Assembly (NCBI GenBank): GCA_049999765.1
Contig: JBNGIQ010009386.1
Span: 99,866-145,019, forward strand
Direction: 5' to 3'
Source: Phaeoceros laevis
Taxonomy: Eukaryota > Anthocerotophyta > Anthocerotopsida > Notothyladales
DNA: 45,154 bases
Shown here: positions 9,926 through 19,943 of the stretch, piece by piece
Position numbering within the stretch: position 1 is the stretch's first letter
Layout: each line of letters begins with the position of its first letter
Program-made: the position numbers and the translations under genes
The notes under the pieces: model-generated
What the model was told of the DNA's origin: nothing
Databases searched by the model: none
Seen by the model: only the letters and a program-made list of their open reading frames with translations

Positions 9926-10396
9926 AACTTGAAACCTACACTAGGGGCATGTTTTCTTCCCGGTATTCAACCATGTGTCAATGCACTTCTTGTGAAAATG
10001 GTGTCCACAAGGTAGCTTCCTGCATTGTATACCTTCAATAAACCTAGCCAAATAAATAGAACATTCTTCATGTGAAGCATTGCGCTCGTACTCATAACTT
10101 GGTATAATGTAGGACAATGCTTTATTTCGAATGGATAGAATGGATCAGATCTGGGTCGCCTGAGCCCAAGTGCATTGGCCTGCTCTAGCACCTCATAATC
10201 TTCATCTGTCAAGAGTTCGAATATGTCTTGTAAATAGTCCATCACTCGTAATCTCGGGCTAGCCAAAGATGTGGGAGCGCTCCCATGTCTTGGACGCCCT
10301 CGTCTTAGCCAGCTCTTGATTAAGAGTAGCTGTGGTCTGACTAATATTACTATGTGGTGGCATACCGGTAGGGATAGAACTTGAATTCGCAGCCAT
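9926..10396 (-). pseudogene. RING-H2 E3 ubiquitin-ligase pseudogene, intronless
   Basis: RING-H2 proteins recruit E2 enzymes to substrates. Reading the minus strand from ATG 10396-10394 gives MAANSSSIPTGMPPHSN, then after a frameshift near 10300 RRGRPRHGSAPTSLASPRL and DYLQDIFELLTDEDYEVLEQ. After another shift near 10130 comes a RING-H2-like end, EECSIYLARFIEGIQCRKLP then CGHHFHKKCIDTWLNTGKK then TCP-stop-C. One zinc ligand is altered (CSIY instead of CxxC), and a TAG at 9941-9943 breaks the final CPxC pair. With at least two frameshifts, a stop and no introns it is a dead copy, possibly a retrocopy. Confidence 0.7.
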
Positions 10397-10734
10397 TTGC
10401 AATTTTACTCAAAATTCTGAGATCCTCTCAAAGTACGGAAGTTCGATCTCAATAATATACCAAATATGATAACTTTAGAGGTTTGATCAAACAAATTAGT
10501 TTGGGATGCACCGTGGGCATGCATATATAGGAATCGTCTTGTTTCTCGATAGAACTTTGAGGCCGAGTGGTCGATGCGGTCTACATCATGTTGCTTCAGA
10601 TCTCTCTATTGACTGGCTGGCGCAATACGGAATTCATACGATTTGCGAGCTTTACTATTTAGCTTTGGAGATATGGAAGCGAAGTTGGGGCCTGAAGCTC
10701 CAGTTGACCTTAATTTTGAGCCCAGCTTGCAAGT

Positions 10735-11010
10735 AAAAAGGCAGGGTCTGGGCCTACCATTTCTTCGCCATCTCCACTGCGCCCTCATCCCATTTCTTCA
10801 CCCTCTCCGAAGGCTCGGTTTCGGAGCAAATGGCTTTCAGCAGACATCCAGCAACAAGTCACCAAGCCCGATGTCCATGAACCTCCACGCACAAGTTTAC
10901 TCTTCTGACTTTCCTGGAAAAAGTCGGGGCCCGATAGTATCAGCCAGACCACCGCAGCTATCCTGATTCCTGAACTCACCAAACATTTCTTCACTGTGCC
11001 AGTGGGCATG
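10735..11010 (-). pseudogene. second partial copy of the DUF247-like C-terminal region
   Basis: The minus-strand frame EAICSETEPSERVKKWDEGA parallels EAICSHSEPSVRVKKWEQAS at 11310-11380, and the DNA around 10788-10880 aligns with 11320-11420. It is therefore a duplicated fragment of the neighbouring DUF247-like relic, out of frame and truncated by TAG. Confidence 0.65.
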
Positions 11011-11013
11011 TAT

Positions 11014-12250
11014 TCAGTCGATGCTCATGGCATCCCCCCTGGGATTCACCGCGGACAGGTGGTTCAGAGCTCCTGCTGCGTCCGCAAATGATTTGCGCAG
11101 CGTCTCATTCCTGAAGAGTCCAAAGTCAGCAGAGAGCTGGGAGTCAGGCAGGCACCGCAACAACATGTCACCGACTGCCACAGGGTCGGATCGCTTGGAA
11201 TAAGTGCCGTCCGCTTCCAAACTCCGTCACTGAAGCCCCAACGCTGACTTGGCAATTGGGACCAGCTTGAAGAAGGGGCAGGTGCTAGACTAAGTTCGTT
11301 GGCAATGTCCTCGGAGGCCTGCTCCCATTTCTTCACCCTCACTGAAGGCTCGGAATGCGAGCAAATGGCTTCTAGCAGGCACTCCAGCGAGCGGTCACAA
11401 ATCCCAATGTCCACCACAGGAGGAGGATGCCCTAGGCCTCTTCCGAATACTTCTTGGCGCTCAGCAGACTTAGCAGTCTCATGAGCTTTCAATTGGCTTC
11501 CCCATTCATAGACTTGTAACCTTCAAGCTTTGATTGTTGGGGAACACCATGTTGAGCCTGCGATCGAGGGCCGCCAGGACCGGCTTCTTGAGCAGCTCCT
11601 GGCCTTTGAGTTTGAACTCTCTGTTGGGGCGGGCCAAGCCCTCTCTTGACCTGCCTCCCGGGCTCCTACACTTGCAAAAATCCCGGACAAACGGCTTCCA
11701 CGACTCTGAGGGGGATCTGATTTTCCAGCAGGAAAAGGTCGTGGAAGAAGTAGCGACTATTTGCTGCCCTGAATGGAGGGTCAGGCACCAACCACCCCGA
11801 ATCCACTCACAGGGAGATCGCCAGAGAGATAGAGCAAGTAAGTCACAACGAACAAGGCATCAGCTGCCAGCATCTCCCTGAGCTGCTCCTGGTGCTGGGC
11901 TGGGCCGTACTGGAAGCCCAGCTCGTAGCACTCCACAGCTGCATCGACAGCGATGTCCAATCCGCGCAAAAAATCCTTTCATCCTAAGCTGCCCCTTATG
12001 AGTTGTTATTGATGTTGTTGGTGACGATTCCATGCCGTGTCCACCATCGAAAGTAGTTGTTGGCCCAGTTGGCCGTCAACCGAGTCATACTCTTGTCCTC
12101 TTCGCTGGGATTAATATTGTACCTGAAATTCAAGCCCAGGTAGAAATGAACCTGCGGGCTGTAAGCTGCCTTCTTGAGCGCCTTCATCTGCTTGAGCAAC
12201 ATGTACGGAGTCTTGATACGCATCCCTCGACCGAGATTGCTGTGGCCCAA
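11014..12250 (-). pseudogene. DUF247-family plant protein, pseudogene
   Basis: DUF247 proteins are plant membrane-associated proteins of largely unknown role; some act in self-incompatibility in grasses. Minus-strand pieces in order: KTPYMLLKQMKALKKAAYSP (about 12200), AAVECYELGFQYGPAQHQEQ with ADALFVVTYLLYLSGD (11969-11781), then in another frame FFHDLFLLENQIPLRVVEAV, the hallmark D-LLLENQ-P block, then KGQELLKKPVLAALDRRLNM, SLECLLEAICSHSEPSVRVK and FGLFRNETLRKSFADAAGAL. At least three frame changes and several stops break it, and the usual C-terminal transmembrane segment was not seen. Family call rests mainly on the LLLENQIP block. Confidence 0.55.
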
Positions 12251-12258
12251 CCCAACTG

Positions 12259-12450
12259 TTGGAACCTTGCTACCCTACAAAAAGGCAAGGCAAGGTGTCG
12301 CACTAGTTTGTAGAAACCTTGAAATGGTAACATGGTTAGCCAGCAGTATCAGGTTAAGTGGGTAGCATAAGTGGTTATGCCCGAGCCTGGTATGTTCACG
12401 AGTCACAAGTTTCGAACCTCCTGCTGGGCCTTTGAGCTCGCGATGACGAA
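12259..12450 (+). mobile_element. tRNA-derived SINE-like element
   Basis: A-box-like gggtagcataagtggtta (about 12359-12376) and B-box-like agtttcgaacctcc (about 12408-12421) have tRNA-like spacing. The element is preceded by ttggaaccttgctaccctac, which is nearly repeated at 15598 in front of a second such element. Inferred pol III-type SINE; ends and target duplications not resolved. Confidence 0.45.
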
Positions 12451-12779
12451 GGTTGGGAAAATCCATGGTAGAAGTAAAGTCTAAAATTAGGTCGACGATT
12501 TTGGAGAGTCCTAACCGTCCTGGTTATAGAAAATCGTGGTCGCTACTTAAATATAGCTAGGGCCACCATTAGAAAGCACTACAAGTGGTAAGAGAGTACC
12601 ACCATTAGAAAGCACTCGCTACTACGGTTGATTTCAGGTCGGGTTGGTTTTTCCTTCCAAAAAATTGCCAAAACATTGTTTAGGTCGTAAAGCTCAGGGG
12701 CTGGTTTTTCCTTGAAAAACCAGCTGCAGTGTCCAGGTTTGGAGCAGCTGCCTCCGCTGAAAGCATGGAAGTGTCATTA

Positions 12780-14018
12780 GGTCGACTCCAGCCCGAATGT
12801 TCCACTGACAGCAGAGCAACTCGTTGAGACTCTACAAGCAAAGCTGCTAGACGAAACCCCAGCATCACCTTTGGTGTTTGCTCGGCTCCTCACATGTGCC
12901 CAGTTGGCATACCAGCCAACAGCGGTGAGTGCCCAAGTCTATGTGAATGGGCCATATGAGGAAGGCGGAATAGGTGACATCAACGGTCCTGCAAATGTAG
13001 CCACAAGTTTGGTGTCGGAGATGTTGACGAATGGACATCTGCAGGGCATCAAGGGTTGTGAAGAGACGAGAGACTGCATGCGCGTGACCTTACACAAGCT
13101 CTTTACTGGACTGACGAAGCTTTCAGGAAGAGGAGGCTACATTCAAGTTTTTCCGTTTTTTTTAGGGTCTTCAAGCCAACAGTCTCTTATGGTTTGGGTT
13201 TATGACAGGCTAGCGCTGCTAGCTGTCATACATCTGAGTGACGGTGAAGACACTCTCGTGGACCGTCTCTACAAGAGGAAGCAGAAATTAGAAATCCGTG
13301 TGGCCGGCAACCAAGTGAGGAAGACTGTGGAACCGTGGTCATTCGCGGAGTGCGAAGGATGGGGACATAGGAAATACATGGAGCGTGCCTTTAAAGCTTC
13401 ACAGAGCTGCTATCCTTGTAATCATGTAATCCCAGGATCCGCCAAAGTAGTCGAGGAACGGAATTGTTCGAACAAGATGACTCGGAAAATAACTAAGATG
13501 ACTCAGGAAATGAAGAGAGAGGGTTTGGCAAGAGGCCAAGAGTGCACAGGAATTTGGACCGGAAGAACATGGTGTGCGTGGAATTATGGAGGGGGGGGCG
13601 GTGGGCCATCATCGATTTCGATTTTGGATTGGGCCGGCGGGCTAAGAACGAAGGCATGAGAAAGTCGATAACCGAGTTCGTGCAATGGATTGACCAGGTA
13701 CTCAGAGCGGATGACCGCTGGCAGCTTCAGAACTCGGACCTGTCTCGAGAGGAAGTGCTAATGGACTGTCTGGCCACTCCTCTGTCCACGGAGCTTCGTC
13801 ATTGGCAGGGGCAGATATTCCACAAGGACTTCGTAAGTGCTCGATCGCGAGCCGCTCTCATCAGGTGGCTCTACGTTGCACAGCTGGCTCTCCGATCTAT
13901 CCTGATCATATGTGGCAGAAAAGAACGAAAAGCCCAGGCTCTGGCAGTGCTCAAGGGCTCAAGACAAGAGGCCAGACGTTGCAGGCACAAGAGGCCAGTT
14001 CTGATGGCTCCTAATTGA
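12780..14018 (+). pseudogene. unrecognised lineage-specific protein, copy A (one frameshift)
   Basis: I do not recognise this family. The frame is open from 12780, just after a possible acceptor cattag, and reads AEQLVETLQAKLLDETPASP and CAQLAYQPTAVSAQVYVNG. It then enters the part shared with copy B: WVYDRLALLAVIHLSDGEDT, RKQKLEIRVAGNQVRKTVEP, WSFAECEGWGHRKYMERAFK. Near 13535 the matching reading moves to another frame (HRNLDRKNMVCVELWRGG, RWAIIDFDFGLGRR, LMDCLATPLSTELRHWQGQ) and ends at a TGA, 14016-14018. Relative to copy B it carries about 78 extra bases near 13430-13530, just before the slip. Non-frameshifted regions remain conserved at protein level, so both copies once coded. Confidence 0.6.
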
Positions 14019-14286
14019 CCATCATGATGATTGTGCACCGATTCTAATCGATTCTGATGGAGTGAACTTTAGGCTTAGCTTGTTCAAGAAATTGCACAAT
14101 TGCCTGAAGCAATTCTGATTCAAATACTGGCAACACAAGAAGCCAGTTCTGATGGCTCCTAATTGACCATCATGATGATTGTGCGCCGATTCTAATCGAT
14201 TCTGATGGAGTGAACTTTAGGCTTAGCTTGTTCAGGAAATTGCACAATTGCCTGAAGCAATTCTGATTCAAATACTGGCAACACAA
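13995..14286. repeat. 148-bp tandem duplication
   Basis: Copy 1 (13995-14142) and copy 2 (14143-about 14286) are nearly identical, each starting ccagttctgatggctcctaa. They cover the 3' end of copy A and its flank; a related single copy follows copy B at about 17005-17110. Confidence 0.9.
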
Positions 14287-14379
14287 ACTGCTGCTCAAGC
14301 TTCAGCTCGGGCTGGCCAACAAATGGTGCCATCCTTGGAAGCCAACGCAAACCGCACAAGCTTCAGCACCGGCCAAAAA

Positions 14380-14697
14380 CTGCTACCAACAACTCCTTCA
14401 ATCTCCTCCAGACAGCTGCAGCGATAAATTTAAAGAGCAAGATCCAGTACTGACCTTGAGCAACCTAGCTAGCTAGCTAAACAATTTCCGCGCCAAGCTG
14501 CTCTGCTTTTCCACCGCAGATGCAGCAACTCCTGTCCCGCCATTAAGTATTGATGAACTTGGAACCCTACTTTATGGCTCGAGATCACAAATTCATCGCT
14601 GGTTTGCAAGAAGGCCAGTTCCGCCCGGGCAGCATCTACAGGAGCCATTTCCGGAGTCACCTAGTCTGTATCATGATCACAGCACAGCAAAGCATAT
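14380..14697 (+). pseudogene. coding-like relic of unknown family
   Basis: One plus frame is open except for a TAG inside a ctag repeat at about 14474. It reads CYQQLLQSPPDSCSDKFKEQ, then LSIDELGTLLYGSRSQIHRW and FARRPVPPGQHLQEPFPESP, ending with TGA near 14700. I cannot assign it. It lies in duplicated unit A and has no clear counterpart in unit B. Confidence 0.35.
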
Positions 14698-14956
14698 TGC
14701 GTGAACTCCCAGCCCGACTAAAACTCCTTCACTCAATGCTCTCACGAATTGCAGCACAAGAATTCCAAGCACGTCTAGACAGACAGTCACGCACTGCCAC
14801 TATTGATTTTTTTCCAACATACAGATTCCTGAAACACATGTGATAACTCTCTTGTTTTGAAAATTTTCTTTCACAACTGCTACAAGTTTCTTGAAGTGAA
14901 GGTCTTGAATCACCCGATTTCTTGTGCACAGGGCTACCGCTCCACGTGTTCCTAGC

Positions 14957-15545
14957 CTGCAGTGCAAAACGGTCCATGCCAGCACTGTAGGTCAGCAGAG
15001 TTGGAAAACTTTCTGAAGCTGCACATAGACCTCTGGATATATGCGGCACAGATTTGAGGAACCCGCCATGGCCACCAACCGACAAGTCATTGTCTTAGCA
15101 CATGGTCCAGCAGCTGCAGGCCCGTCTTGAGCACGCCTGTCTTGAAACCAGTTTGGCATTCCCTGGCCAGTGTTGAATTGAAATGACAATGACTGTTCAG
15201 TTGGGGAAGGGTTCCTCAAATCCGTGCTTCATGAATATATCCAGAGACCTCCAGCCTGAGAAACTTCCAACTCGGCTTCAGGACCTACAGCAAACTTGGT
15301 GCCTTTGAGAGGATGGAGCCCTCATACAATGTAGGAATCAACATCCCAGGTGGAGGATTCGATGCTTTATGAAGGCCGTCACATTCACTGAGCAGGAGGA
15401 TATGGGTGTGCTGACCTGCATCAATCGGCATGCCTGGAATGGCAGGTTTGCACTACCCGCCTTCCAACACATGCTGTGGTTGAGTTTTCGACAAGTGAGC
15501 GGCACAAACATGAGTATGGAACCTAATGAAGCCTTCTAAGTTTCT
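14957..15545 (+). repeat. 3' part of duplicated unit A
   Basis: Aligns well with 17327-17912, from cctgcagtgcaaaacgg to cacatgctgtggttgagttt. A short open frame (MGVLTCINRHAWNGRFALPA then FQHMLWLSFRQVSGTN) is shared between the copies but has stops in unit B. Function unknown. Confidence 0.75.
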
Positions 15546-15597
15546 TGGCGAAAGGGCACTTTAAACGGACGCTAACAGAAGGCAAGGTGTTGGCATG

Positions 15598-15835
15598 TTG
15601 GAACCACGTTACCCTACAAAAAGTTGGGAGTCGCAGCTGCTCGGCAAAAAAAAAAATGTCAAAGCTGACATATTGAAAGGGGTAGCTCGGGTGGTTAGGC
15701 CTCGGCCCCAGGGAGCGTCAGGTCACAGTCTCGAAATCTTTAACATGTATCGAGAGTTCGAGTGGAAATACGATGGCGTGCCTTGGAGGTTAGGGCAGCC
15801 CAGTTTGGAATTTGCCAACCTTAGACCTTAGGATT
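15598..15835 (+). mobile_element. tRNA-derived SINE-like element (second copy)
   Basis: Starts with ttggaaccacgttaccctac as at 12259. A-box-like ggtagctcgggtggttaggc at about 15680 is followed by B-box-like cagtctcgaaatc at about 15726. It sits at the left edge of duplicated unit B, as the first copy sits at the left edge of unit A. Confidence 0.45.
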
Positions 15836-15885
15836 TCTCCATTTGGTTATCTACTGAGTGAGAATCTACTGAGTGAGAATGCGCA

Positions 15886-16050
15886 GCACAATGGGAAGTG
15901 AAGGACTAAGTGATTGGAAGTGAAAAACGCGCAGCACAATTGGCCGTGAAGGACGGAGTGATTGGCGCGAAGTACAATTGGAAGTGAAGAACGCGCAGCA
16001 CAATTGGGAGTGAAGGACGGAGTGATTAGGAAGGACAATTGGAAGTGAAG
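15886..16050. repeat. minisatellite of gcgcagcacaatt-type units
   Basis: Repeated blocks containing cgcagcacaattgg..gtgaaggacggagtgattgg, imperfect and of uneven length, lie directly upstream of the copy B ORF. Confidence 0.7.
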
Positions 16051-16056
16051 GACAGG

Positions 16057-16146
16057 ATGGAGCTCTGCGAAGAGATGGAGCTCTGCGAAGAGATGGAGCT
16101 CCGTGAAGAGATGGAGCTCCGCGAAGAGATGGAGCTCAGCGAAGAT
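16057..16146 (+). repeat. five 18-bp in-frame repeats (MELxEE)
   Basis: Units of the type atggagctctgcgaagag, five in a row, varying at the Cys/Arg/Ser codon. Each keeps the frame of copy B. Confidence 0.95.
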
Positions 16147-17037
16147 GGAGCTCTGCAGGGCATCAAGGCTTCTGATGAGTCGGGAGAGTGGATGGGCCTG
16201 ACCTTACACAAGCTCTTAACCAGACTGACGAATGTTTCAGGAAGAGGAGGCCACATTCAAGAGGTTTTTCCTTTTTGTCTAGGGTCTTCAACCAAAATGA
16301 TCTGGGTTTATGACAGGCTAGCGCTGCTGGCTGTTGTACACCTGTCAGTGGGTGCCGGTGAAGACACTGTCGTGGGTCTCTACGACAGGAAGCAGAAGAC
16401 GGAAATCCGGGTGGCCGGCAACCAATTGACGAAGACTGTGGAACCGTGGTCATTCGCGGAGTGGGAAGGATGGGGACATAGGAAATACGTAGAGAGTGCC
16501 TTCAAAACTTCACAGAGCTGTTCCTATCTCATCCAAGAATCCGCCGAAGTCGAGGAATGGAACAAGATGCCAAGGCTGCACAGGAATTTGCCCCGGAAGA
16601 ACATGCGGTGGCCAATCATAGATTTTAATTTTGGATTTGGCCTGCGGCCAGCTGACAACAAATTACGCAAAAGAAAAATGTGGACCAGGACCAGGTTCCT
16701 GAAGTGGACTAACAAGGTACTGAAAGCGGAGGGACGGCATTCCAAGCTTAACAGACCGGACGTAGACCTGTCTCAAGTGGGAGTGCTAATGGACAGTCTG
16801 GCCACTCCTCTGTCCAAGAAGCTTCGTCTTTTGCAGAGGCGGGGATTCAGCAAGTGCTCTCCAAGTTTTCGACCTCGAGCGGTTCTCATCTCGTGGCTCC
16901 AAGATACACAGGAGGCTCTCCGATATCTGATCACATGTGGCAGAAAAACCACAAGAAGCCCAGGCTCTGGCAGTGCTCAAAAGAACCAGAGGACGTTGCA
17001 CAGGAGGCCAGTTCCGATGGCTCCTAAGCCAAGATGA
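16057..17037 (+). CDS. unrecognised lineage-specific protein, copy B, intact ORF of about 326 aa
   Basis: I do not recognise this family. The first ATG (16057) opens five 18-bp repeats encoding MELCEE/MELREE, which look recruited from a minisatellite, so the natural start is uncertain. From residue about 33 it parallels copy A: WMGLTLHKLLTRLTNVSGRG, MIWVYDRLALLAVVHLSVGA, EDTVVGLYDRKQKTEIRVAG, VEPWSFAEWEGWGHRKYVES. The C-terminal half is basic (RPADNKLRKRKMWTRTRFLK, LATPLSKKLRLLQRRGF). No signal peptide, membrane segment or known catalytic motif is visible. The frame is intact through TGA 17035-17037 without introns. The N-terminal part of copy A (about 80 residues) has no counterpart here. 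Confidence 0.6.
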   Translation: MELCEEMELCEEMELREEMELREEMELSEDGALQGIKASDESGEWMGLTLHKLLTRLTNVSGRGGHIQEVFPFCLGSSTKMIWVYDRLALLAVVHLSVGAGEDTVVGLYDRKQKTEIRVAGNQLTKTVEPWSFAEWEGWGHRKYVESAFKTSQSCSYLIQESAEVEEWNKMPRLHRNLPRKNMRWPIIDFNFGFGLRPADNKLRKRKMWTRTRFLKWTNKVLKAEGRHSKLNRPDVDLSQVGVLMDSLATPLSKKLRLLQRRGFSKCSPSFRPRAVLISWLQDTQEALRYLITCGRKTTRSPGSGSAQKNQRTLHRRPVPMAPKPR

Positions 17038-17169
17038 TGATTGTACAGCGATTCTAATCGTTTCTGACTGAATGAAAGCTTGTTTAAATTCAGGATATTG
17101 GCAAAAACAAATCTGACATTGCTATCAATATAAATCATTGTTCACTGAAAATTCGAAAGCCGTGACCAG

Positions 17170-17310
17170 CAGATTGAGATGCATGCAGATCTGAGGCCAC
17201 GCGAGCCACTTGCAATTGCTTGGTCTTCCCCTGCATTGAGATGACCGTCTCCTGCCTGCTGGCTACACCAGCTCATAGAGCAGCTCCCACTGGGAATTGT
17301 AGCAATTTAA
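17170..17310 (-). pseudogene. relic of the C-terminal end of the 21963-22944 gene
   Basis: The minus strand reads QWELLYELV and, in another frame, QETVISMQGKTKQ, paralleling IQWKVLYEVVSSLGFHCSQE and TVISMHGKTKQVTRV at the 3' end of the gene at 22 kb. It is short and frame-broken. Confidence 0.7.
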
Positions 17311-17326
17311 GTGCTTCCTGAAGTTC

Positions 17327-17912
17327 CTGCAGTGCAAAACGGCTCATGCTAACTAGCGCTGTAGGTCAGCAGAGTTAGAAAACTTTCTAGATCTCAAGCT
17401 GCACACGTGTAGACCTCTGGATGTATGCGGCACAGATTTGATGAACCCTCCATGCCCACCAACCGACCAGTCATTGTCTTAGCATGACATGTCCAGCTGT
17501 CCGCCTCACGACCATCTTGAAACCAGTTCGAAGGGCAGCCCAGTGTTCAATTGAAATTGACAATGACTGTTCAGTTGGTGAAGGGTTCCTCAAATCTGTG
17601 CTTCATGAAGATATCCAGAGACCAACAGGACCTACAGAAAACTTGGTGCCTGTGGAGAGGATCCATGGAGCTCGTTGTAGGAATCAACATGTATCCCAGA
17701 CCTGTGGAGGATGCTTCATGAAAGGACGTCACATTCACTGCAGAGGATCCCCAGCTTAAGGCATTGTGAATATGGGTGTGCTGACCACCATCGTGGGCTC
17801 GGAAACTCAATCGCGTGCCTGGCATCGCAGATTTGCACTACCCGCCTTCCAGCACATGCTGTGGTTGAGTTTTCGACAAGCAAGCGGCACAAACAGAAGT
17901 ACGGACCCTCTT
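17327..17912 (+). repeat. 3' part of duplicated unit B
   Basis: Counterpart of 14957-15545, with small indels. It ends in the same cacatgctgtggttgagttt block. Confidence 0.75.
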
Positions 17913-18845
17913 GAAGACTGACCAGTGAATCGCCTGCTGATGCAACTTAGCCACAAATACTAAAGCTTCCTCATCTGTGCGCAAGCCTTCCAAAAGTAAC
18001 ACATGTAATAAATCATTTCCGCTGGAGCATCAAATCTGTGTCCAAGGAACAGGCAAACATGGATCTCCGACCCAATCCGTGAGACCTGTTTCATTCTTCA
18101 ATATTTTCAGAGCTGTTTCTGCAGGAAGCAAAACCTTTTCAGATTAGTTGGGCATTCTGATCCTCTTGCCCAGAGTACAATCACGAGAGAAAAATCGTGT
18201 TGCACAAGCAGTGTTGGAAAAAGCCTCCATAGCACTCCACAATGGATCCAAGGGAGAGCTTACCTCCTTTGTCAAGGTTTGCCGGACAGAGCCCCCAGGC
18301 AAAGTGATACTTGGGAAGCTGACCTCTACCCTACCATCTCAAGCAGCCCAGAACTGTTCATCATTGTCAGGTTCACGCTTTTGGAGTCGCTCTCAACTTG
18401 TACTAGTCAGAGGGCAGCGAATTGTTGATCTCTGCAAAAACGTGCCTGAAGGTGGCCGTGAAAGATGTTGAAGGAGCTAAGAAGGAAAAGGAGATGTTTG
18501 TGCGGTAATTTCTTGTTCAAAAACATCTCCAGGCGGGGCATAACTCATGTTCGGGTTGTAAGAGTTGAAGAATTTAAGTTGCTAATCGTAGTGAGAGTTG
18601 ACAGCTCTGGTGCCGCAACCGTACTCTTTTCCCAAATGCGGTCAAGTCTGTCACTGGGGTACCTGCTCAGCAACAAGCAGAAACGGACCGCTTTAGCAGC
18701 CTAAGTACCAAAAACTAGAGTAACAGCGTGGAATCAGCAAGCAACTGAGCTAATTCCATGGATCGAATATGCTTGTAAACAGAGCGTCAATCCCTTCAAC
18801 TGCAGGAACATGAGACTCCATCAGAATACGAAGACCAGTACAAGC
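17913..18845. other. gene-poor stretch, no family recognised
   Basis: Frames at 18148-18471 (+) and 18465-18704 (+) look weakly coding but match nothing I know. A minus-strand frame near 18845-18755 (ILMESHVPAVEGIDALFTSI) lies just 3' of the malectin-like relic and may be part of it or of another relic. Confidence 0.4.
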
Positions 18846-18847
18846 TC

Positions 18848-19457
18848 CTAAAGGTTATGCACTTTCTCAATGTCTACCCACCGGATTGCAGGACCTCCAA
18901 AATTTATCCGTTTTAGAATGTGAAGGTGATTGCCAGTTGCCGCTGTGTAAGCATCACCAGGCAGCAGCCGAAGCTCCAGAGAACTGATGAACGGGACACG
19001 TCCATTGTCTTCCCTCTTTATGAGACATACGCTTACCTCAGATACAGTGGAAGCCAAAAGTATGTTTTCCAAGTAAACAGCCATGACAGGGTCATTGATA
19101 TTCACGGTGGTCCACAGAGTAGCATCCAAAGCAAGATCGAACATGGGAAGCACGTTGAGGCCATCATAGTTTCCATAGAGAAAGCCTGCACGAAGTAGAT
19201 ACGAGCTCCCAGACACTACGGGAAGAACGTAGCAGCTCTGCTCTGGGTGGTGTCTTTGAAATATCGAAGTGTTTGCAGGTCAGTTCCATTGTTTTGCTTG
19301 ATACTGTTTGTAAAATTGTTGGCAACCACAGAAGTCCTTCCTCCGCATATGTATCCAGTGTCTGCTAACCAAACCGGGTGGACTGATGTATCATTATACA
19401 CAGTTGTATCTGTGTGATTCGGTGTCCAAGTGTAGCCACAGTCAATATTCAGGAAGC
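18848..19457 (-). pseudogene. malectin-like extracellular domain of a receptor kinase, one frameshift
   Basis: Malectin-like LRR receptor kinases sense wall or peptide signals at the plasma membrane. The exon begins after the acceptor tttgcag at 19458 and reads GFLNIDCGYTWTPNHTDTTV and LADTGYICGGRTSVVANNFT, then LQTLRYFKDTTQSR. A 1-base slip near 19228 switches frame to SCYVLPVVSGSSYLLRAGFL, YGNYDGLNVLPMFDLALDAT, LWTTVNINDP, EVSVCLIKREDNGRVPFISS and LELRLLPGDAYT. These are the diagnostic blocks (IDCG, YGNYDG, FISSLELR) in the right order. No signal-peptide exon, LRRs, transmembrane segment or kinase domain was found nearby, so this is a fragment. The single slip could also be a sequencing error. 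Confidence 0.8.
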
Positions 19458-19529
19458 CTGCAAAGGTCCAATTATCAGCATGGAGAAGGTGCCCAAAACC
19501 TCGACCCAAACATGACTAGCAAGACATTG

Positions 19530-19943
19530 TGGCCTGCTCATTGTGGCCTTCCCTCACAGGCCAGGTGGGACAAGGTCTCCGCTCTGCCCCAGCACATGAT
19601 GGCAGAGTGGATCGGCAAGCGCAATGTTAATATAGTCGATCCCAGATTCACCTGGATTACGTACGCATGCTCGAGAGCTGGAGATTACAAGGACTTGGTC
19701 AAGTGCTTTGAGGAGGACGGGCTGCTGCGCTTCACTTGCAACCACTGGGCTCGTTTGCGCATCATCTTCGACATCCGCACCAAGTCTTCGAGCATGGATC
19801 CGGTCCGGCATGGTTTACGCCCTATTCATGACTTCCAGCATATTAGCAAAACCGACCTTTGTTGTGTCCTCGACTTTCACCCTTCTATGCGTTGTCCAGA
19901 GGAGGCAGTCGTGACCCTACCCTCTGTCGGACAAATTCAGTGA
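19530..19943 (+). CDS. ORF of unknown nature
   Basis: A plus-strand frame reads MMAEWIGKRNVNIVDPRFTW, YACSRAGDYKDLVKCFEEDG and FTCNHWARLRIIFDIRTK. The opposite strand is also open over 19811-19554, so strand is uncertain. I do not recognise either product; it may be a relic exon. Confidence 0.25.
   Translation, partial: WPAHCGLPSQARWDKVSALPQHMMAEWIGKRNVNIVDPRFTWITYACSRAGDYKDLVKCFEEDGLLRFTCNHWARLRIIFDIRTKSSSMDPVRHGLRPIHDFQHISKTDLCCVLDFHPSMRCPEEAVVTLPSVGQIQ

Noticed and set aside
15620-15760. Functional tRNA gene
   Set aside because: A- and B-box-like motifs occur, but no cloverleaf or acceptor stem can be drawn; SINE-like element preferred.
17780-17912. Ty1/copia GAG-pre-integrase motif (WHRRFALPAFQHM)
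   Set aside because: Only a few residues resemble the motif and the zinc-binding H/C pattern is absent; not enough to call a copia element.
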